Source: QVMG01 sp032073245 (GTDB lineage: Bacteria > Bacteroidota > Bacteroidia > Bacteroidales > Tannerellaceae). From it: a stretch of DNA of 64,000 nucleotides. Made by a program: the position numbers and the translations under genes. The notes under the pieces are model-generated. The model searched no databases. It was not told the DNA's origin and saw nothing but the letters and a program-made list of their open reading frames with translations. The DNA lies in NCBI GenBank assembly GCA_032073245.1, contig DAMANX010000008.1, forward strand, positions 105,218 to 169,217, written 5' to 3'. Positions 53,094 through 62,542 of the stretch are shown one piece after another (within the stretch, counting starts at the first letter, position 1; each line of letters opens with the position of its first letter).

Positions 53094-56000
53094 ATGAAAA
53101 AAGTACCGAAAATTCTAAACATCATGAGAATTTCAACTTTCCTTCTTTTTCTTTGTGTATTTACTTCTTTCGCCGAAAAAACTTATTCGCAAAGCGCGAA
53201 AGTGAATTTGAATACACATCAAATGACGATCAATGAATTTATTGATCAGATAGAGAGTCAAACGGATTATCTGTTTGTATATAGTAAAAATGAATTGGAT
53301 ACCAGCGAAGAGATTTCTGTAAATCCAGGAAACAAAGCGGTAGAACAATGCCTCCGGGAAGTATTTCACAATACAGATGTGAAATATGTATTCGAAAATG
53401 ATTACATCGTTTTAACTGTACGGGACGTGGCTTCCACTTCTCAACAATCCGGTAAGCAGGTAAATGGTACGGTTATTGATGAGCTAGGTGAACCGGTAAT
53501 TGGTGTAAATGTAGCAGAAAAAGGTACAACCAATGGAGTTGTAACCGATCTTGACGGAAACTTTACAATTAGGGTAAAAGACAATGCTGTTTTACAATTC
53601 ACTTATATCGGTTATATACCTCAGGAAATTGTAGTTGGCAATAATACAACAATTGCAGTTACATTAAGAGAAGACTCACAAACTCTGGATGAAGTTGTGG
53701 TAGTAGGTTATGGTGTACAGAGAAAAAGAGATTTGACAGGTGCTATATCTTCCGTAAAAATGGATGATGCACCGGTAGGTACCTTCTCTACTGTAGCACA
53801 TGCATTGGCAGGAAAAGCAGCCGGTATGCGGGTAACTCAGGCAACTGCACAACCGGGTGCCGGAACAACTTTCCGCATTCGTGGTGAAACTTCCATTAAT
53901 GCAAGTAATGATCCGTTGGTTATTGTGGATGGATTCCCGATTTCCAAATCAACTGCAGGTCAGAGTGGGAACCGTTATAATGCCGGAAGCCAGGATAATG
54001 TAATGGAAATGATCAATCCGAATGATATTGAAAGCATTGAAGTGCTTAAAGATGCTTCTGCTACCGCTATTTACGGTTCACGTGCGGGACACGGGGTAAT
54101 CATTATTACAACAAAACGAGGTAAAGCCGGAAAACCAAATGTGACTTATTCGGGAAATGCGGCGGTACAAACGATGGCTTCGAATTATAAATTGATGGAT
54201 GCACCCCAATATATGCGAGTTAGTAATATGTATGAACTGGAAAAATGGAGACGTGATACCGGAGCAGGTATTTATGCCGGTTATGTTACACCAAAGCCAG
54301 GAACTCCGGACTATCAACCTATATACTCGGATGCAGAGATTGCTAACGCAAAAACTACTGACTGGATGGACGAAATAACCCGTACAGGATTTACTCAATC
54401 ACATAATGTTTCTATTACGGGTGGTACGGATAAATCTAAATATCTTGCATCTTTTAACTTTTTTGATCAGAAAGGAGTATTGAAAAAGAATGATATGCAA
54501 CGATATACTGCTAACCTCAACAGCGATTATGAATTATCTAAATATGTAAAAGCGGGATTCTCCTTCAATATAAGTCGTAACTCTTATGATAATGTTCCGT
54601 TGGGTACAGGTGAAAATGAATATTCAGGGGTCATTTCTTCCGCGGTTTTCTTTGAACCTAATATACCAGTACGTGACGAAAACGGTAAATATACAGAATC
54701 AAATGTATATAAACAACGCCCTAATCCGGTGTCATTACTCGAGATTACCGATAAAACAACAAAGGACAGGCTCTTAGGAACAGGATTTATTTCAGTGGAA
54801 CCTATTAAAGGTTTGATATTTAAAGCAAATGTCGGATTTGATCGTAAATCGGCAAAATTCCAAAGTTACTTACCGACAACGACTTTACACGGTAAAACCG
54901 ATAATGGTAGAGCTTATCAACGCCAGCAAGACGGAATGGATTACTTATTCAATCTGACGGCAAATTATCTGAAAACATTTGGCCAACATAATATCACCGC
55001 ACTGCTTGGTTATGAGTGGCAACAATTTAACACTGAATGGTTCAGTGCGAGAAATACCGATTTCTCAATTGACCAGTTTATATACAACAATTTAGGTGCC
55101 GGTACGGGTGAAAAAGAAGTAGGTTCTAATTCAACAAAAAGTGCATTATCCTCTGTTTTCGCGCGTATCAATTATTCTTATGCCGATAAATATTTATTAA
55201 CTGCAACTTTACGTGCCGACGGCGCGTCTAACTTTAACCCTGATCACCGCTGGGGATATTTTCCTTCTGTGTCTGTAGGGTGGCGTTTCAGTGAAGAAAA
55301 CTTCATGCAAAGTATACAACATGTCATTTCCAATGGTAAATTACGTGGGGGATACGGACAGACTGGTAACTCCAGTATTGGTAATTATGTAGATGATTAC
55401 TTTAAGGCTCAAGAAAAATGGGTTTTTGGTAGTACCGGAGCAACAGGAATGAGAGTTTCTACTTTAGGAAACTCCAGAATAACATGGGAAACTACAAGTG
55501 AATGGAATATTGGTCTTGATTTAGGATTTCTCAACAACCGTATCAATCTGACCGCGGAATACTATGACCGTGTTGTATCCGATCTGTTAGTGAGAGAAAA
55601 ACGTTTGCCGGTACATAACGAAGTGACAAATATCGCCGCCAATGCCGGATCTACACAAAGTCAGGGGATTGAACTTACACTGAATACAGTGAATATAAAC
55701 CGTCCTGATCTGGTATGGACTACTGATGTGACGTTTTACAAAAATAAGGACCGTTGGAAAAAACGCGATCCCAACTGGATTCCTAATGTATATCAATCAG
55801 TGGATGACCCAATCCGGAGTATCTTCAATTACCGTTCCGACGGTTTGTTGAAACCCGGGGAAACAGCTCCTGCATGGCAGAGCGGATTACTTCCGGGGCA
55901 AATTAAATTGCAGAATTTAAGTGATGAAGGAGTGGTAAACAATCTCGACCAACACGATAGAGTATTGATTGGCACGAAAGATCCGGATTTTGGTTTTGGT

Positions 56001-56480
56001 TTTAACAATACCTTACGTTATAAACAATTCGATTTTAACGTATATATGTATGGTGAAGTAGGACGTTGGCGTGACGCCAGCTACTATGATTCCTGGATAC
56101 CTTACCGCTATTCGGCACCAGCAGGCGGACTCTATAACGGGTCGACAAATGCTTTAAATAGTTTTTCAATGGACAACCAGAACTCTTCGGTGCCCAGTCT
56201 TCTTAAACCGAATACTGTGGCAGGTGATTATTTCATGAAAAAAATATCTTTCCTGCGTTGTCGTAATATAACTGTCGGCTATACTATTCCTGGTATAAAA
56301 AATGTGTTAAGCAGTATGAGAATATCTGTGAGTGTAAACAATCCATTCGTTATCAGTAACTGGAATGGTTTGGATCCTGAAACGGATTATAACCCTTCTG
56401 ATTCAAATACAGAGAATGCTGGATCCTATTCCTATCCTAATGTACGCACATTCAGTTTAGGATTGGATATTAATTTTTAA
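53094..56480 (+). CDS. SusC-family TonB-dependent transducer with STN domain
   Basis: The 1128-residue protein has a signal peptide (ends EKTYSQ near residue 33). Domains in order are: STN secretin/TonB short N-terminal domain (~45-110, MTINEFIDQIESQTDYLFVY), carboxypeptidase-like domain (~123-195, VNGTVIDELGEPVIGVNVAE), TonB-box region TLDEVVVVGYG (~199), plug (~210-330 with FRIRGETSIN, PLVIVDGFP and IESIEVLKDASATAIYGSRA), then the barrel to FSLGLDINF. The STN domain marks it as the sensor that signals to FecR at 51931. With SusD at 56502 it imports the glycan that the GH16 enzyme would cut. Confidence 0.96.
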   Translation: MKKVPKILNIMRISTFLLFLCVFTSFAEKTYSQSAKVNLNTHQMTINEFIDQIESQTDYLFVYSKNELDTSEEISVNPGNKAVEQCLREVFHNTDVKYVFENDYIVLTVRDVASTSQQSGKQVNGTVIDELGEPVIGVNVAEKGTTNGVVTDLDGNFTIRVKDNAVLQFTYIGYIPQEIVVGNNTTIAVTLREDSQTLDEVVVVGYGVQRKRDLTGAISSVKMDDAPVGTFSTVAHALAGKAAGMRVTQATAQPGAGTTFRIRGETSINASNDPLVIVDGFPISKSTAGQSGNRYNAGSQDNVMEMINPNDIESIEVLKDASATAIYGSRAGHGVIIITTKRGKAGKPNVTYSGNAAVQTMASNYKLMDAPQYMRVSNMYELEKWRRDTGAGIYAGYVTPKPGTPDYQPIYSDAEIANAKTTDWMDEITRTGFTQSHNVSITGGTDKSKYLASFNFFDQKGVLKKNDMQRYTANLNSDYELSKYVKAGFSFNISRNSYDNVPLGTGENEYSGVISSAVFFEPNIPVRDENGKYTESNVYKQRPNPVSLLEITDKTTKDRLLGTGFISVEPIKGLIFKANVGFDRKSAKFQSYLPTTTLHGKTDNGRAYQRQQDGMDYLFNLTANYLKTFGQHNITALLGYEWQQFNTEWFSARNTDFSIDQFIYNNLGAGTGEKEVGSNSTKSALSSVFARINYSYADKYLLTATLRADGASNFNPDHRWGYFPSVSVGWRFSEENFMQSIQHVISNGKLRGGYGQTGNSSIGNYVDDYFKAQEKWVFGSTGATGMRVSTLGNSRITWETTSEWNIGLDLGFLNNRINLTAEYYDRVVSDLLVREKRLPVHNEVTNIAANAGSTQSQGIELTLNTVNINRPDLVWTTDVTFYKNKDRWKKRDPNWIPNVYQSVDDPIRSIFNYRSDGLLKPGETAPAWQSGLLPGQIKLQNLSDEGVVNNLDQHDRVLIGTKDPDFGFGFNNTLRYKQFDFNVYMYGEVGRWRDASYYDSWIPYRYSAPAGGLYNGSTNALNSFSMDNQNSSVPSLLKPNTVAGDYFMKKISFLRCRNITVGYTIPGIKNVLSSMRISVSVNNPFVISNWNGLDPETDYNPSDSNTENAGSYSYPNVRTFSLGLDINF

Positions 56481-56501
56481 CCCAAAAGATAATATAAAGA
56501 T

Positions 56502-57962
56502 ATGAAAAAGATATATTTCTATATAGTAACATTTGTTGGTATAATATGGGGGATGCAAAGTTGTAGCCTGGAATCGGAAGATTATAGTCAGGTTAGTTCT
56601 TCTATTTATCCTACAACCGAAAGCGATGCTTTCGACCTGGTTACGGCAAACGCTTATGGTGGATTCCGGAATAATAGTTATGACGGTGCTTTTAATTCAG
56701 CAACCGGATTTCATCTTCTAGGTGATATGGCGACCGATTTTGGCCTATGTTCATGGGGCGAAGGTGACTGGGGACCACTTGAATATGCAAATTTTCAAAA
56801 TCAGGACGGAGCCCGTAACCCAAGAAGGAACTGGGAACCTTATTTACCATGGATAAGCCGTATGGAGCTTACCATTGATCGTATTAATCAGATCGATATG
56901 AATGAAGATCTGAAAAAACGTTATATTGCAGAGTTGGAATGCGGACAAGGCTTTATGGCATTTCTTCTTTGGGATTTCTACGGCCCTATTATTGTGGCAG
57001 ATGTTGAAACACTTAAAAAACCACAGGAAGAAATCATTCTACCTCGACAATCAAATGAGCAAACGATTGCTTATATCGAAAGCAAACTGAAAAACAGTAT
57101 GCCGTATCTTGCAAAGAGTTATGATAAAACTGATACTGATTATGGCCGTTTTACACAAGGTTTATGCCATATGGTTTTATTAAAGTTATATATGCAGACA
57201 CACCAGTGGGATAAGGCTATTGCAGAAGGGCAGGAATTGATGAAATCAGATTATGGTTATGCACTGGTGACTGACGCAGGAGCTTCAACCTCTGCTTATG
57301 CTAATATTTTCACTTCAGCTAATGAAGGTAATAAAGAAACAATATGGGCTGTAAACTGCTTACGTGAATATCAGGCTCATTTATGGTATCCTCATGTGAT
57401 ATCCTGGGGTGGATATAAAATCACTCATGACTTTTATAAAACATTTGAAGAAGGCGATGAACGTGTACAGGTAATTACAGATAATGGTGCTGCGGATGGC
57501 GTTTTACCTGTTAAATATGATATGGTCGATCGTGTAGGAGATAATTGTTATACTGATTGGATTGTATACCGTTATGCGGATGCTATTACTTTATTAGCTG
57601 AAGCATTAGTACATAAAGGAGGTGCTGTAACACAGGAAGCGTTAGATCTGCTTAATCAGGTTCGCACCCGTGCAGGGCTTGATGCCTATAAATTAACTGA
57701 TTTTAGCAATACAGCTGATTTTATAGACAAATTATTATGGGAACGTGCCCATGAACTTTGGTATGAAGGCTGCCGTCGTCAGGACCTGATACGTAACAAC
57801 AAATACGTGGAGACAATGGCAAAAAAATGTGTTGCTTTTGGTAGAACAGATTATATTACCGGTTTAGGTACAAATGCTCATCTTTTCCCACTTCCCTCAT
57901 CTGCAATTAATGAAGGAAAAAAAGGTGGATTTGACTACCAGAATCCAGGTTATGGTGATTGA
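56502..57962 (+). CDS. SusD/RagB-family glycan-binding lipoprotein (second PUL)
   Basis: The 486-residue protein has a lipobox (GMQSC, Cys21). SusD features are an N-terminal TPR-like helical region, AEALVHKGGAVTQEALDLLN, VRTRAGLDAYKLT and LLWERAHELWYEGCRRQDLI, ending FPLPSSAINEG before a short tail. It is 21 bases after the SusC and is the partner surface protein. A strong terminator follows, so the two surface genes form their own transcript end. The ligand cannot be read from sequence; the adjacent GH16 suggests a beta-glucan or galactan. Confidence 0.95.
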   Translation: MKKIYFYIVTFVGIIWGMQSCSLESEDYSQVSSSIYPTTESDAFDLVTANAYGGFRNNSYDGAFNSATGFHLLGDMATDFGLCSWGEGDWGPLEYANFQNQDGARNPRRNWEPYLPWISRMELTIDRINQIDMNEDLKKRYIAELECGQGFMAFLLWDFYGPIIVADVETLKKPQEEIILPRQSNEQTIAYIESKLKNSMPYLAKSYDKTDTDYGRFTQGLCHMVLLKLYMQTHQWDKAIAEGQELMKSDYGYALVTDAGASTSAYANIFTSANEGNKETIWAVNCLREYQAHLWYPHVISWGGYKITHDFYKTFEEGDERVQVITDNGAADGVLPVKYDMVDRVGDNCYTDWIVYRYADAITLLAEALVHKGGAVTQEALDLLNQVRTRAGLDAYKLTDFSNTADFIDKLLWERAHELWYEGCRRQDLIRNNKYVETMAKKCVAFGRTDYITGLGTNAHLFPLPSSAINEGKKGGFDYQNPGYGD

Positions 57963-58005
57963 TGAGATCTTTAATACATACGAAAACAATTCAATTTAAC
58001 TCAGG

Positions 58006-58037
58006 TAAGGCGTATCGAAAGATACGCCTTACTTTTC
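58006..58037 (+). terminator. Terminator of the second SusCD operon
   Basis: A 12-bp perfect stem (58006-58017 with 58022-58033) is capped by a GAAA tetraloop and followed by a CTTTT tract. It begins 44 bases after the SusD stop. Confidence 0.92.
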
Positions 58038-58085
58038 TCATCAATGATTATATTCTTATATAAAGGGTATAATATGAATTGTTAA

Positions 58086-58115
58086 TTGCGGATTTATAAG
58101 GAATTACTATCTTTG
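58086..58115 (+). promoter_or_regulatory. Promoter of the GH16-DUF4832 gene pair
   Basis: TTG (58086-58088) and TATCTTTG (58108-58115) are 19 bases apart, matching the -33/-7 layout; the GH16 ATG is 23 bases downstream. Together with the upstream terminator this shows the enzymes are transcribed separately from SusCD. Confidence 0.75.
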
Positions 58116-58137
58116 AATCCTTCTAAATTTTAAACTT

Positions 58138-59445
58138 ATGAAAAAAGAATTACTCTTGTTTATCACCGCTACCACTATGTTATTGACCGGTTGTATTCAA
58201 AAGAAAGAATCAATTATTGAAAAAAATAATTCTTCTTCTGAGTCATTACCTAAAGGCATGAAACTTGTATGGCACGATGAATTTAATGCTTCCGAATTGG
58301 ACAGGACAAAATGGTTTACTCAATATTATTCCCAACTCAATTATGTGGCACAGGATAATTGGGATAATTTCCAATCGGAAACATTGCCTGAACCTGGGAT
58401 GATATTTACAGATAGCACACTGATACTGATAACGAATGATTCAATACCTCTTCGCCCTTTTGCTTCAAATGGTAGAAAAATATCTTCTATACAAACTTAT
58501 GACTGGCTTTCGGATAAAACACTTTTCGATAACCGGTTAGGTGGATATATTGAAGCACGGATCAAACGCAATGCGACATCCGATGCCAAACAAGTGAACG
58601 GAGCTTTTTGGCTGGATTCTCCCGGCCCTGATGCCCGTTACTTTGTGGAAAAAGGAAATCATGCTTATGGTGTGGATGGTATTCGTCCAAGAGGACAGTT
58701 GTTTGAGATCGATCTATGTGAATATATAACGACGGAGATAGTTTTACATGGGAATGTTTCCTCCGAAGGTAAATTTGAACGTAATATAGGGCATCATATT
58801 GTGGAAGGCGATTTTATTGATAAATGGGTTGTCCATAGTATGTTGTGGACACCAGCGGGGCTGAAGTTTTATGTTGATGGAAAGTTAGTCCGGGAATGGT
58901 GGGATCCCCATGATATTAAATCACCAAATCATATGATGAATATATTCTTGGGAGTATATGGAAATGGCGGTACCGTAACAATGGAATGTGACTATATCCG
59001 TTTTTATCAATGGGATCTGGAAGAAGGAAATGAACTGCCGAATGCTGGATTTGAATATGATGGAGAACGTTTCCCATGGGAAGGACAAGGGAGTGTTACG
59101 GAAGATGCAAAACGTTCCGGAAAATATGGATTGAGTCTGGCACCGGGAGATTCTGTTTATCAATATGTATATCTTGAACATAGTAAGCCTTATGTCTTTA
59201 CTTATCATGGTAAAGGGAATGGTAATATGATTACAAAAGTTGAAAATATTACTCAAGTAACCGGAAGAGTAGAGGATCGTTATTCAAGAGAAATAACAAT
59301 GACCGGAGATTTTAGTAAGTATAAGACAGAATTCTCTACAAAATCGGAATATGGTAACCACCTTCGTACAGTGAAGGTTACATTTACGAATACAGGTAAT
59401 ACACCTGTTTTTATAGATGATGTTGAAATAAGAAAATCTAATTAA
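58138..59445 (+). CDS. GH16 endo-glycanase lipoprotein with C-terminal beta-domain
   Basis: The 435-residue protein has a lipobox (LLTGC, Cys19). The jelly-roll catalytic domain (~40-295) opens MKLVWHDEFNASELDRTKW and has the GH16 catalytic ExDxxE motif in LFEIDLCEY: Glu190 nucleophile, Asp192, Glu195 acid/base. WVVHSMLWTPAGLKFYVDGK follows, as in GH16. Residues ~300-435 are a CBM-like beta-sandwich (GSVTEDAKRSGKYGLSLAPG). GH16 enzymes cut beta-1,3/1,4-glucans or galactans internally. The loops (long AQDNWDNFQSETLPEP segment) do not let me choose a subfamily. It probably acts at the surface on the substrate of the adjacent SusCD. Confidence 0.9.
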   Translation: MKKELLLFITATTMLLTGCIQKKESIIEKNNSSSESLPKGMKLVWHDEFNASELDRTKWFTQYYSQLNYVAQDNWDNFQSETLPEPGMIFTDSTLILITNDSIPLRPFASNGRKISSIQTYDWLSDKTLFDNRLGGYIEARIKRNATSDAKQVNGAFWLDSPGPDARYFVEKGNHAYGVDGIRPRGQLFEIDLCEYITTEIVLHGNVSSEGKFERNIGHHIVEGDFIDKWVVHSMLWTPAGLKFYVDGKLVREWWDPHDIKSPNHMMNIFLGVYGNGGTVTMECDYIRFYQWDLEEGNELPNAGFEYDGERFPWEGQGSVTEDAKRSGKYGLSLAPGDSVYQYVYLEHSKPYVFTYHGKGNGNMITKVENITQVTGRVEDRYSREITMTGDFSKYKTEFSTKSEYGNHLRTVKVTFTNTGNTPVFIDDVEIRKSN

Positions 59446-59457
59446 AATCAGAAATTC

Positions 59458-61026
59458 ATGAAAACACAATATGTTTTTATAATATTTATTTCCGTTTTTT
59501 TACTGATGAATAGTTTATCAGGATGTAATACTGGACATACACAGAAATACAGGGGTATAAGTGTCGACGATATAAATGGAACAGAAGGATTACGAAATCC
59601 GGACAGGGGATTTCGCCTGGAAGTTGCCCTGGATGTTGAATCATTAAAGAATGTATTCGGTTCACCAGTTGAAGGAGTTACTGGTCTGTTGGAAAAGGAA
59701 GCTCAAAAATATGCATCAGATAGTATTACGCTTGTACAGACCTATTTTTATCTGACTCAAACGGTCGGTCGTCCTTTATCGGAGAAAAACTTTGCGGCGA
59801 TGCAGACTTTTTTTGATAAACTTCGTGAATTAGGAATGAAAGCCGTTTTGCGTTTTGCTTATGAAACGGAATTTTTAGGTAGGGCAAAGACTGGGCCTAC
59901 AATGGAAGATGTTCGTATGCATACCTCTCAGTTAAAACCCTTTTTGGAAAAGAACAAAGATGTGATACATGTCGTTCAAGCCGGTTTTATCGGAGCATGG
60001 GGAGAATGGCATGGCTCTTTTCACGGCCTTGAAAAGACGGATGATTCTAAAAGGGAAGTACTAAATATGATCCTTGATATGACACCTAAAGATCGTAATC
60101 TTCAGATTCGCGTTCCGGGGTATAAAAATCTGTTAGGAAAAGAACATCCGGATTATAACAGGGTATCATTCCATGATGATTTTATTGTTATAAAAACTCA
60201 TGTCTGGGATGGTGGAATGTCGGAAGGAACCCCTTCGTATGAACAGATCGTTAAAGAAAGTCCTTATCTGGTCGTTGATGGTGAATTGCCCTGGGGATCA
60301 TGGAGCATGAACCGGGATCCGGATGATCCGGATGGAGGATGGTTGATCGATGGAGAACAAACTGCACGCCGCTTATTTTTACAACATTATACATCGTTAA
60401 GCGCTATTCATAACTACAAAGAAGGCAATACCTCTGATAAGTATTCTATGATGTACTGGAAAGAAATGCCTGTTTCAATAGATTTTCTAAAACAAGAGAA
60501 AATGCCAGTGTCGGATAGTTATTTTCAGAAAAGAGATGGAACGCCGATCGATAGAAATGTATTTGATTATATTCGTGACCATTTAGGATATCGTATAGAA
60601 CTACAATCTCTATCTACAAATAAAAGATGGGTAAAAGGGGAAAATCCGATTGATTTGTCTCTTATAAACCGGGGATTTTCCACTTTATATAATGAACATA
60701 AAGTCGGTTTTGTTCTTTTAGATCAGGAAGGAAATGTGTGTGTGGAAACTTTTACAGATATAAATGTGAATGATTGGCAACCTTATGGTCCTAATGATGA
60801 AAACCGCATCCCGTTAGTTCATAATATAAAAACAACCATTATATTACCGGAATCATTACCTAAGGGAAATTACCGGTTAGCACTATGGATACCCGATGGA
60901 TCAGAACAATTAATGTATGATCCTAAGTTTGCAATTAGATGTGCAAATGGGAATACCCTATGGTTAATAACTCCTGATGGTAAATATGGTGTTAATATCC
61001 TGCTTGAAGATATAACTATTTCCTGA
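59458..61026 (+). CDS. DUF4874/DUF4832-type lipoprotein, putative glycoside hydrolase-like TIM barrel
   Basis: The 522-residue protein has a lipobox (LSGCN, Cys23). The N-terminal part has GLRNPDRGFRLEV, the NPxRGF signature of DUF4874, then barrel-like segments LVQTYFYLTQ, MKAVLRFAYE, VVQAGFIGAWGEWHGS and LQIRVPGYKNL. The C-terminal ~200 residues fit DUF4832 with a beta-sandwich end (NPIDLSLINRGFSTLYNEHK). The GAWGEWHG block carries Glu residues placed like an acid/base on strand 4 of a TIM barrel, so hydrolase activity is plausible but not established for this family. It is 12 bases after GH16 and probably acts on the same glycan. Confidence 0.8.
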   Translation: MKTQYVFIIFISVFLLMNSLSGCNTGHTQKYRGISVDDINGTEGLRNPDRGFRLEVALDVESLKNVFGSPVEGVTGLLEKEAQKYASDSITLVQTYFYLTQTVGRPLSEKNFAAMQTFFDKLRELGMKAVLRFAYETEFLGRAKTGPTMEDVRMHTSQLKPFLEKNKDVIHVVQAGFIGAWGEWHGSFHGLEKTDDSKREVLNMILDMTPKDRNLQIRVPGYKNLLGKEHPDYNRVSFHDDFIVIKTHVWDGGMSEGTPSYEQIVKESPYLVVDGELPWGSWSMNRDPDDPDGGWLIDGEQTARRLFLQHYTSLSAIHNYKEGNTSDKYSMMYWKEMPVSIDFLKQEKMPVSDSYFQKRDGTPIDRNVFDYIRDHLGYRIELQSLSTNKRWVKGENPIDLSLINRGFSTLYNEHKVGFVLLDQEGNVCVETFTDINVNDWQPYGPNDENRIPLVHNIKTTIILPESLPKGNYRLALWIPDGSEQLMYDPKFAIRCANGNTLWLITPDGKYGVNILLEDITIS

Positions 61027-61040
61027 TTATTATTGAGGAA

Positions 61041-61074
61041 GCAAAACCATCTTCATTTGTATGGATGGTTTTGC
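61041..61074 (+). terminator. Hairpin after the DUF4832-type gene
   Basis: GCAAAACCATC (61041-61051) pairs perfectly with 61064-61074 around a 12-base loop, 14 bases past the stop. The T tract is lacking, so termination strength is uncertain. Confidence 0.55.
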
Positions 61075-61097
61075 TACAAAAAGAATTTCAAAACATA

Positions 61098-61105
61098 TAT
61101 CTTTG
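61098..61105 (+). promoter_or_regulatory. -7 promoter box for the PAP2 gene
   Basis: TATCTTTG matches TAnnTTTG and lies 36 bases before the ATG; TTTG at 61070-61073 is 24 bases upstream, a little further than usual. Confidence 0.55.
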
Positions 61106-61141
61106 TCGAAGGTTATAATAAACAGAAGACTTACTTAAAAT

Positions 61142-61723
61142 ATGTTTGATATAAATTTCCCCGAATGGGACAGAGAATTATTCCTATTTCTGAATAGTAA
61201 AAATATTCCATGGTTAGATCCGATAATGGTTGTATTAAGTTCATATACAGCATGGATAGTCGTATGTATTGTTGTTTTGGGAATAATGATATATAAGGAC
61301 AGGGGCCGTGGAAAAGTTGCAGGCATTTTTCTTATCATAGGAGTAGCTGCTGCTTTAATACTTAACAATATTATTAAGCTGTTTATTATGCGTCCCCGTC
61401 CGGGAAATGAAGATTTACTGCAGGGATTGTTTAATCAGCTGGAGGAAGCGGGGATAAGTTATAGTTTTTTCTCTGCACATTCATCCAGTTCTCTATGTCT
61501 GGCCACTTTTACAGCGCTTTATTTTAAGAATAAGATATATACTTTCGCTATTTATGCCTGGGCTTTAGCTGTGGCTTACAGTCGTATCTATGTAGGAAAA
61601 CATTATCCTCTCGATGTTTTAGTCGGTATATTATTTGGTTTGCTTATGGGATGGATTTCTTATAAGTTATATAGCCGATACCAAAGTAATAAAGATTTGA
61701 GGAAATTAAATGAAACGTTTTAA
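61142..61723 (+). CDS. PAP2-family membrane phosphatase
   Basis: The 193-residue protein has 5-6 transmembrane helices and the three PAP2 motifs: KLFIMRPRP (Lys79, Arg84), FFSAHSSSS (His113, a variant of PSGH) and SRIYVGKHYPLDV (Arg148, His154, Asp158). Such enzymes dephosphorylate undecaprenyl pyrophosphate, phosphatidic acid or lipid A at the inner membrane's outer face. The last 18 bases overlap the end of the convergent Crp/Fnr gene. It is independent of the PUL upstream, having its own promoter box. Confidence 0.92.
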   Translation: MFDINFPEWDRELFLFLNSKNIPWLDPIMVVLSSYTAWIVVCIVVLGIMIYKDRGRGKVAGIFLIIGVAAALILNNIIKLFIMRPRPGNEDLLQGLFNQLEEAGISYSFFSAHSSSSLCLATFTALYFKNKIYTFAIYAWALAVAYSRIYVGKHYPLDVLVGILFGLLMGWISYKLYSRYQSNKDLRKLNETF

Positions 61724-62392
61724 TTGAGGTATATCCAATAGTTTTACCATTTTCTCTTTTATAGAAATAAGTTCTTCCTTAACCATCTTATTGATTTCTT
61801 TGGAAAGTGCAGGACGGGTAACACAAAGGTAATCCGCTAACTGAACCTGATTATGTTCTATTTGAATCATATCTCCTTTTACTTCTTGTTCGAAGAGATA
61901 AACAATAAACCTGCTTCGTATATTTTTATGTGAAAGTGCCCGTAAGCGGGTTACTGTACATTTATTGCAATTACCTGATATACAAAGAAAGTTTTTAAGA
62001 ATATCAGGATGTTCAGAAATCAGGCTGAAAACAGAGTCTTTTGTTGCAGTAAAGAAAACTCCTTCTTCTATTACACTAAAAGTGGCAGGTAATGTACCGT
62101 CTGTCTTAAACAAATGAGGAGTTGCAAAAGCACGTGGCGCTATAATATGTTCAATCAATACTTCATTGCCCAGCGCATCAATAATATTTACACGTAACCT
62201 ACCTTTTAGCAGAACATATAAATGCTTGCACATTGTATTTTGCCGAAGTATAACTTCATTTTTTTCTATTTCGTAAATATCATAGTCCAGCTTATCCAGT
62301 AGAGTATGGTGAATATTTTGAGGCAGATCCCTGAATAACGGTATCTGAAAAAGTAATTGTTCGTGTTCTTGTGTACAAAGAATTGGCTTCAT
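61706..62392 (-). CDS. Crp/Fnr-family transcriptional regulator
   Basis: Using the ATG at 62390-62392 gives 228 residues; a longer start at 62449 lies upstream of the promoter boxes and is rejected. The N-terminal cyclic-nucleotide-binding fold is seen at ~20-130 (VILRQNTMCKHLYVLLKGRL). The C-terminal HTH_Crp contains HNQVQLADYLCVTRPALSKE. A CxxxxCxxC-like group (CISGNCNKC) in the linker could bind metal or an Fe-S cluster, unlike standard Crp. It converges with and overlaps the PAP2 gene by 18 bases and diverges from the alginate-export-type porin, which it may control. Confidence 0.9.
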   Translation of the reverse strand: MKPILCTQEHEQLLFQIPLFRDLPQNIHHTLLDKLDYDIYEIEKNEVILRQNTMCKHLYVLLKGRLRVNIIDALGNEVLIEHIIAPRAFATPHLFKTDGTLPATFSVIEEGVFFTATKDSVFSLISEHPDILKNFLCISGNCNKCTVTRLRALSHKNIRSRFIVYLFEQEVKGDMIQIEHNQVQLADYLCVTRPALSKEINKMVKEELISIKEKMVKLLDIPQLKRFI

Positions 62393-62418
62393 CTGTGTTC
62401 TGGTGTGATATCTGAATA

Positions 62419-62450
62419 CAAATGTAGTTGTTTTGGAATGATTCTCCAAA
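62419..62450 (-). promoter_or_regulatory. Promoter of the Crp/Fnr gene
   Basis: On the minus strand TTTG (62447-62450) and TACATTTG (62419-62426) are 20 bases apart, matching the -33/-7 consensus; the chosen ATG follows 27 bases downstream of the -7 box. Confidence 0.8.
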
Positions 62451-62542
62451 TGGAAGCGATATCGCAGGAGTGTAATCTTAATTACATTTATTGTTCGGGA
62501 TTTGCCGTTCTTTTGTTGAACAATATAATAAATTATAGAACT

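Noticed and set aside
62357..62542. Upstream start for the alginate-export-type porin
   Set aside because: It lies antisense within the Crp/Fnr gene and its promoter, and the signal peptide begins at 62543.
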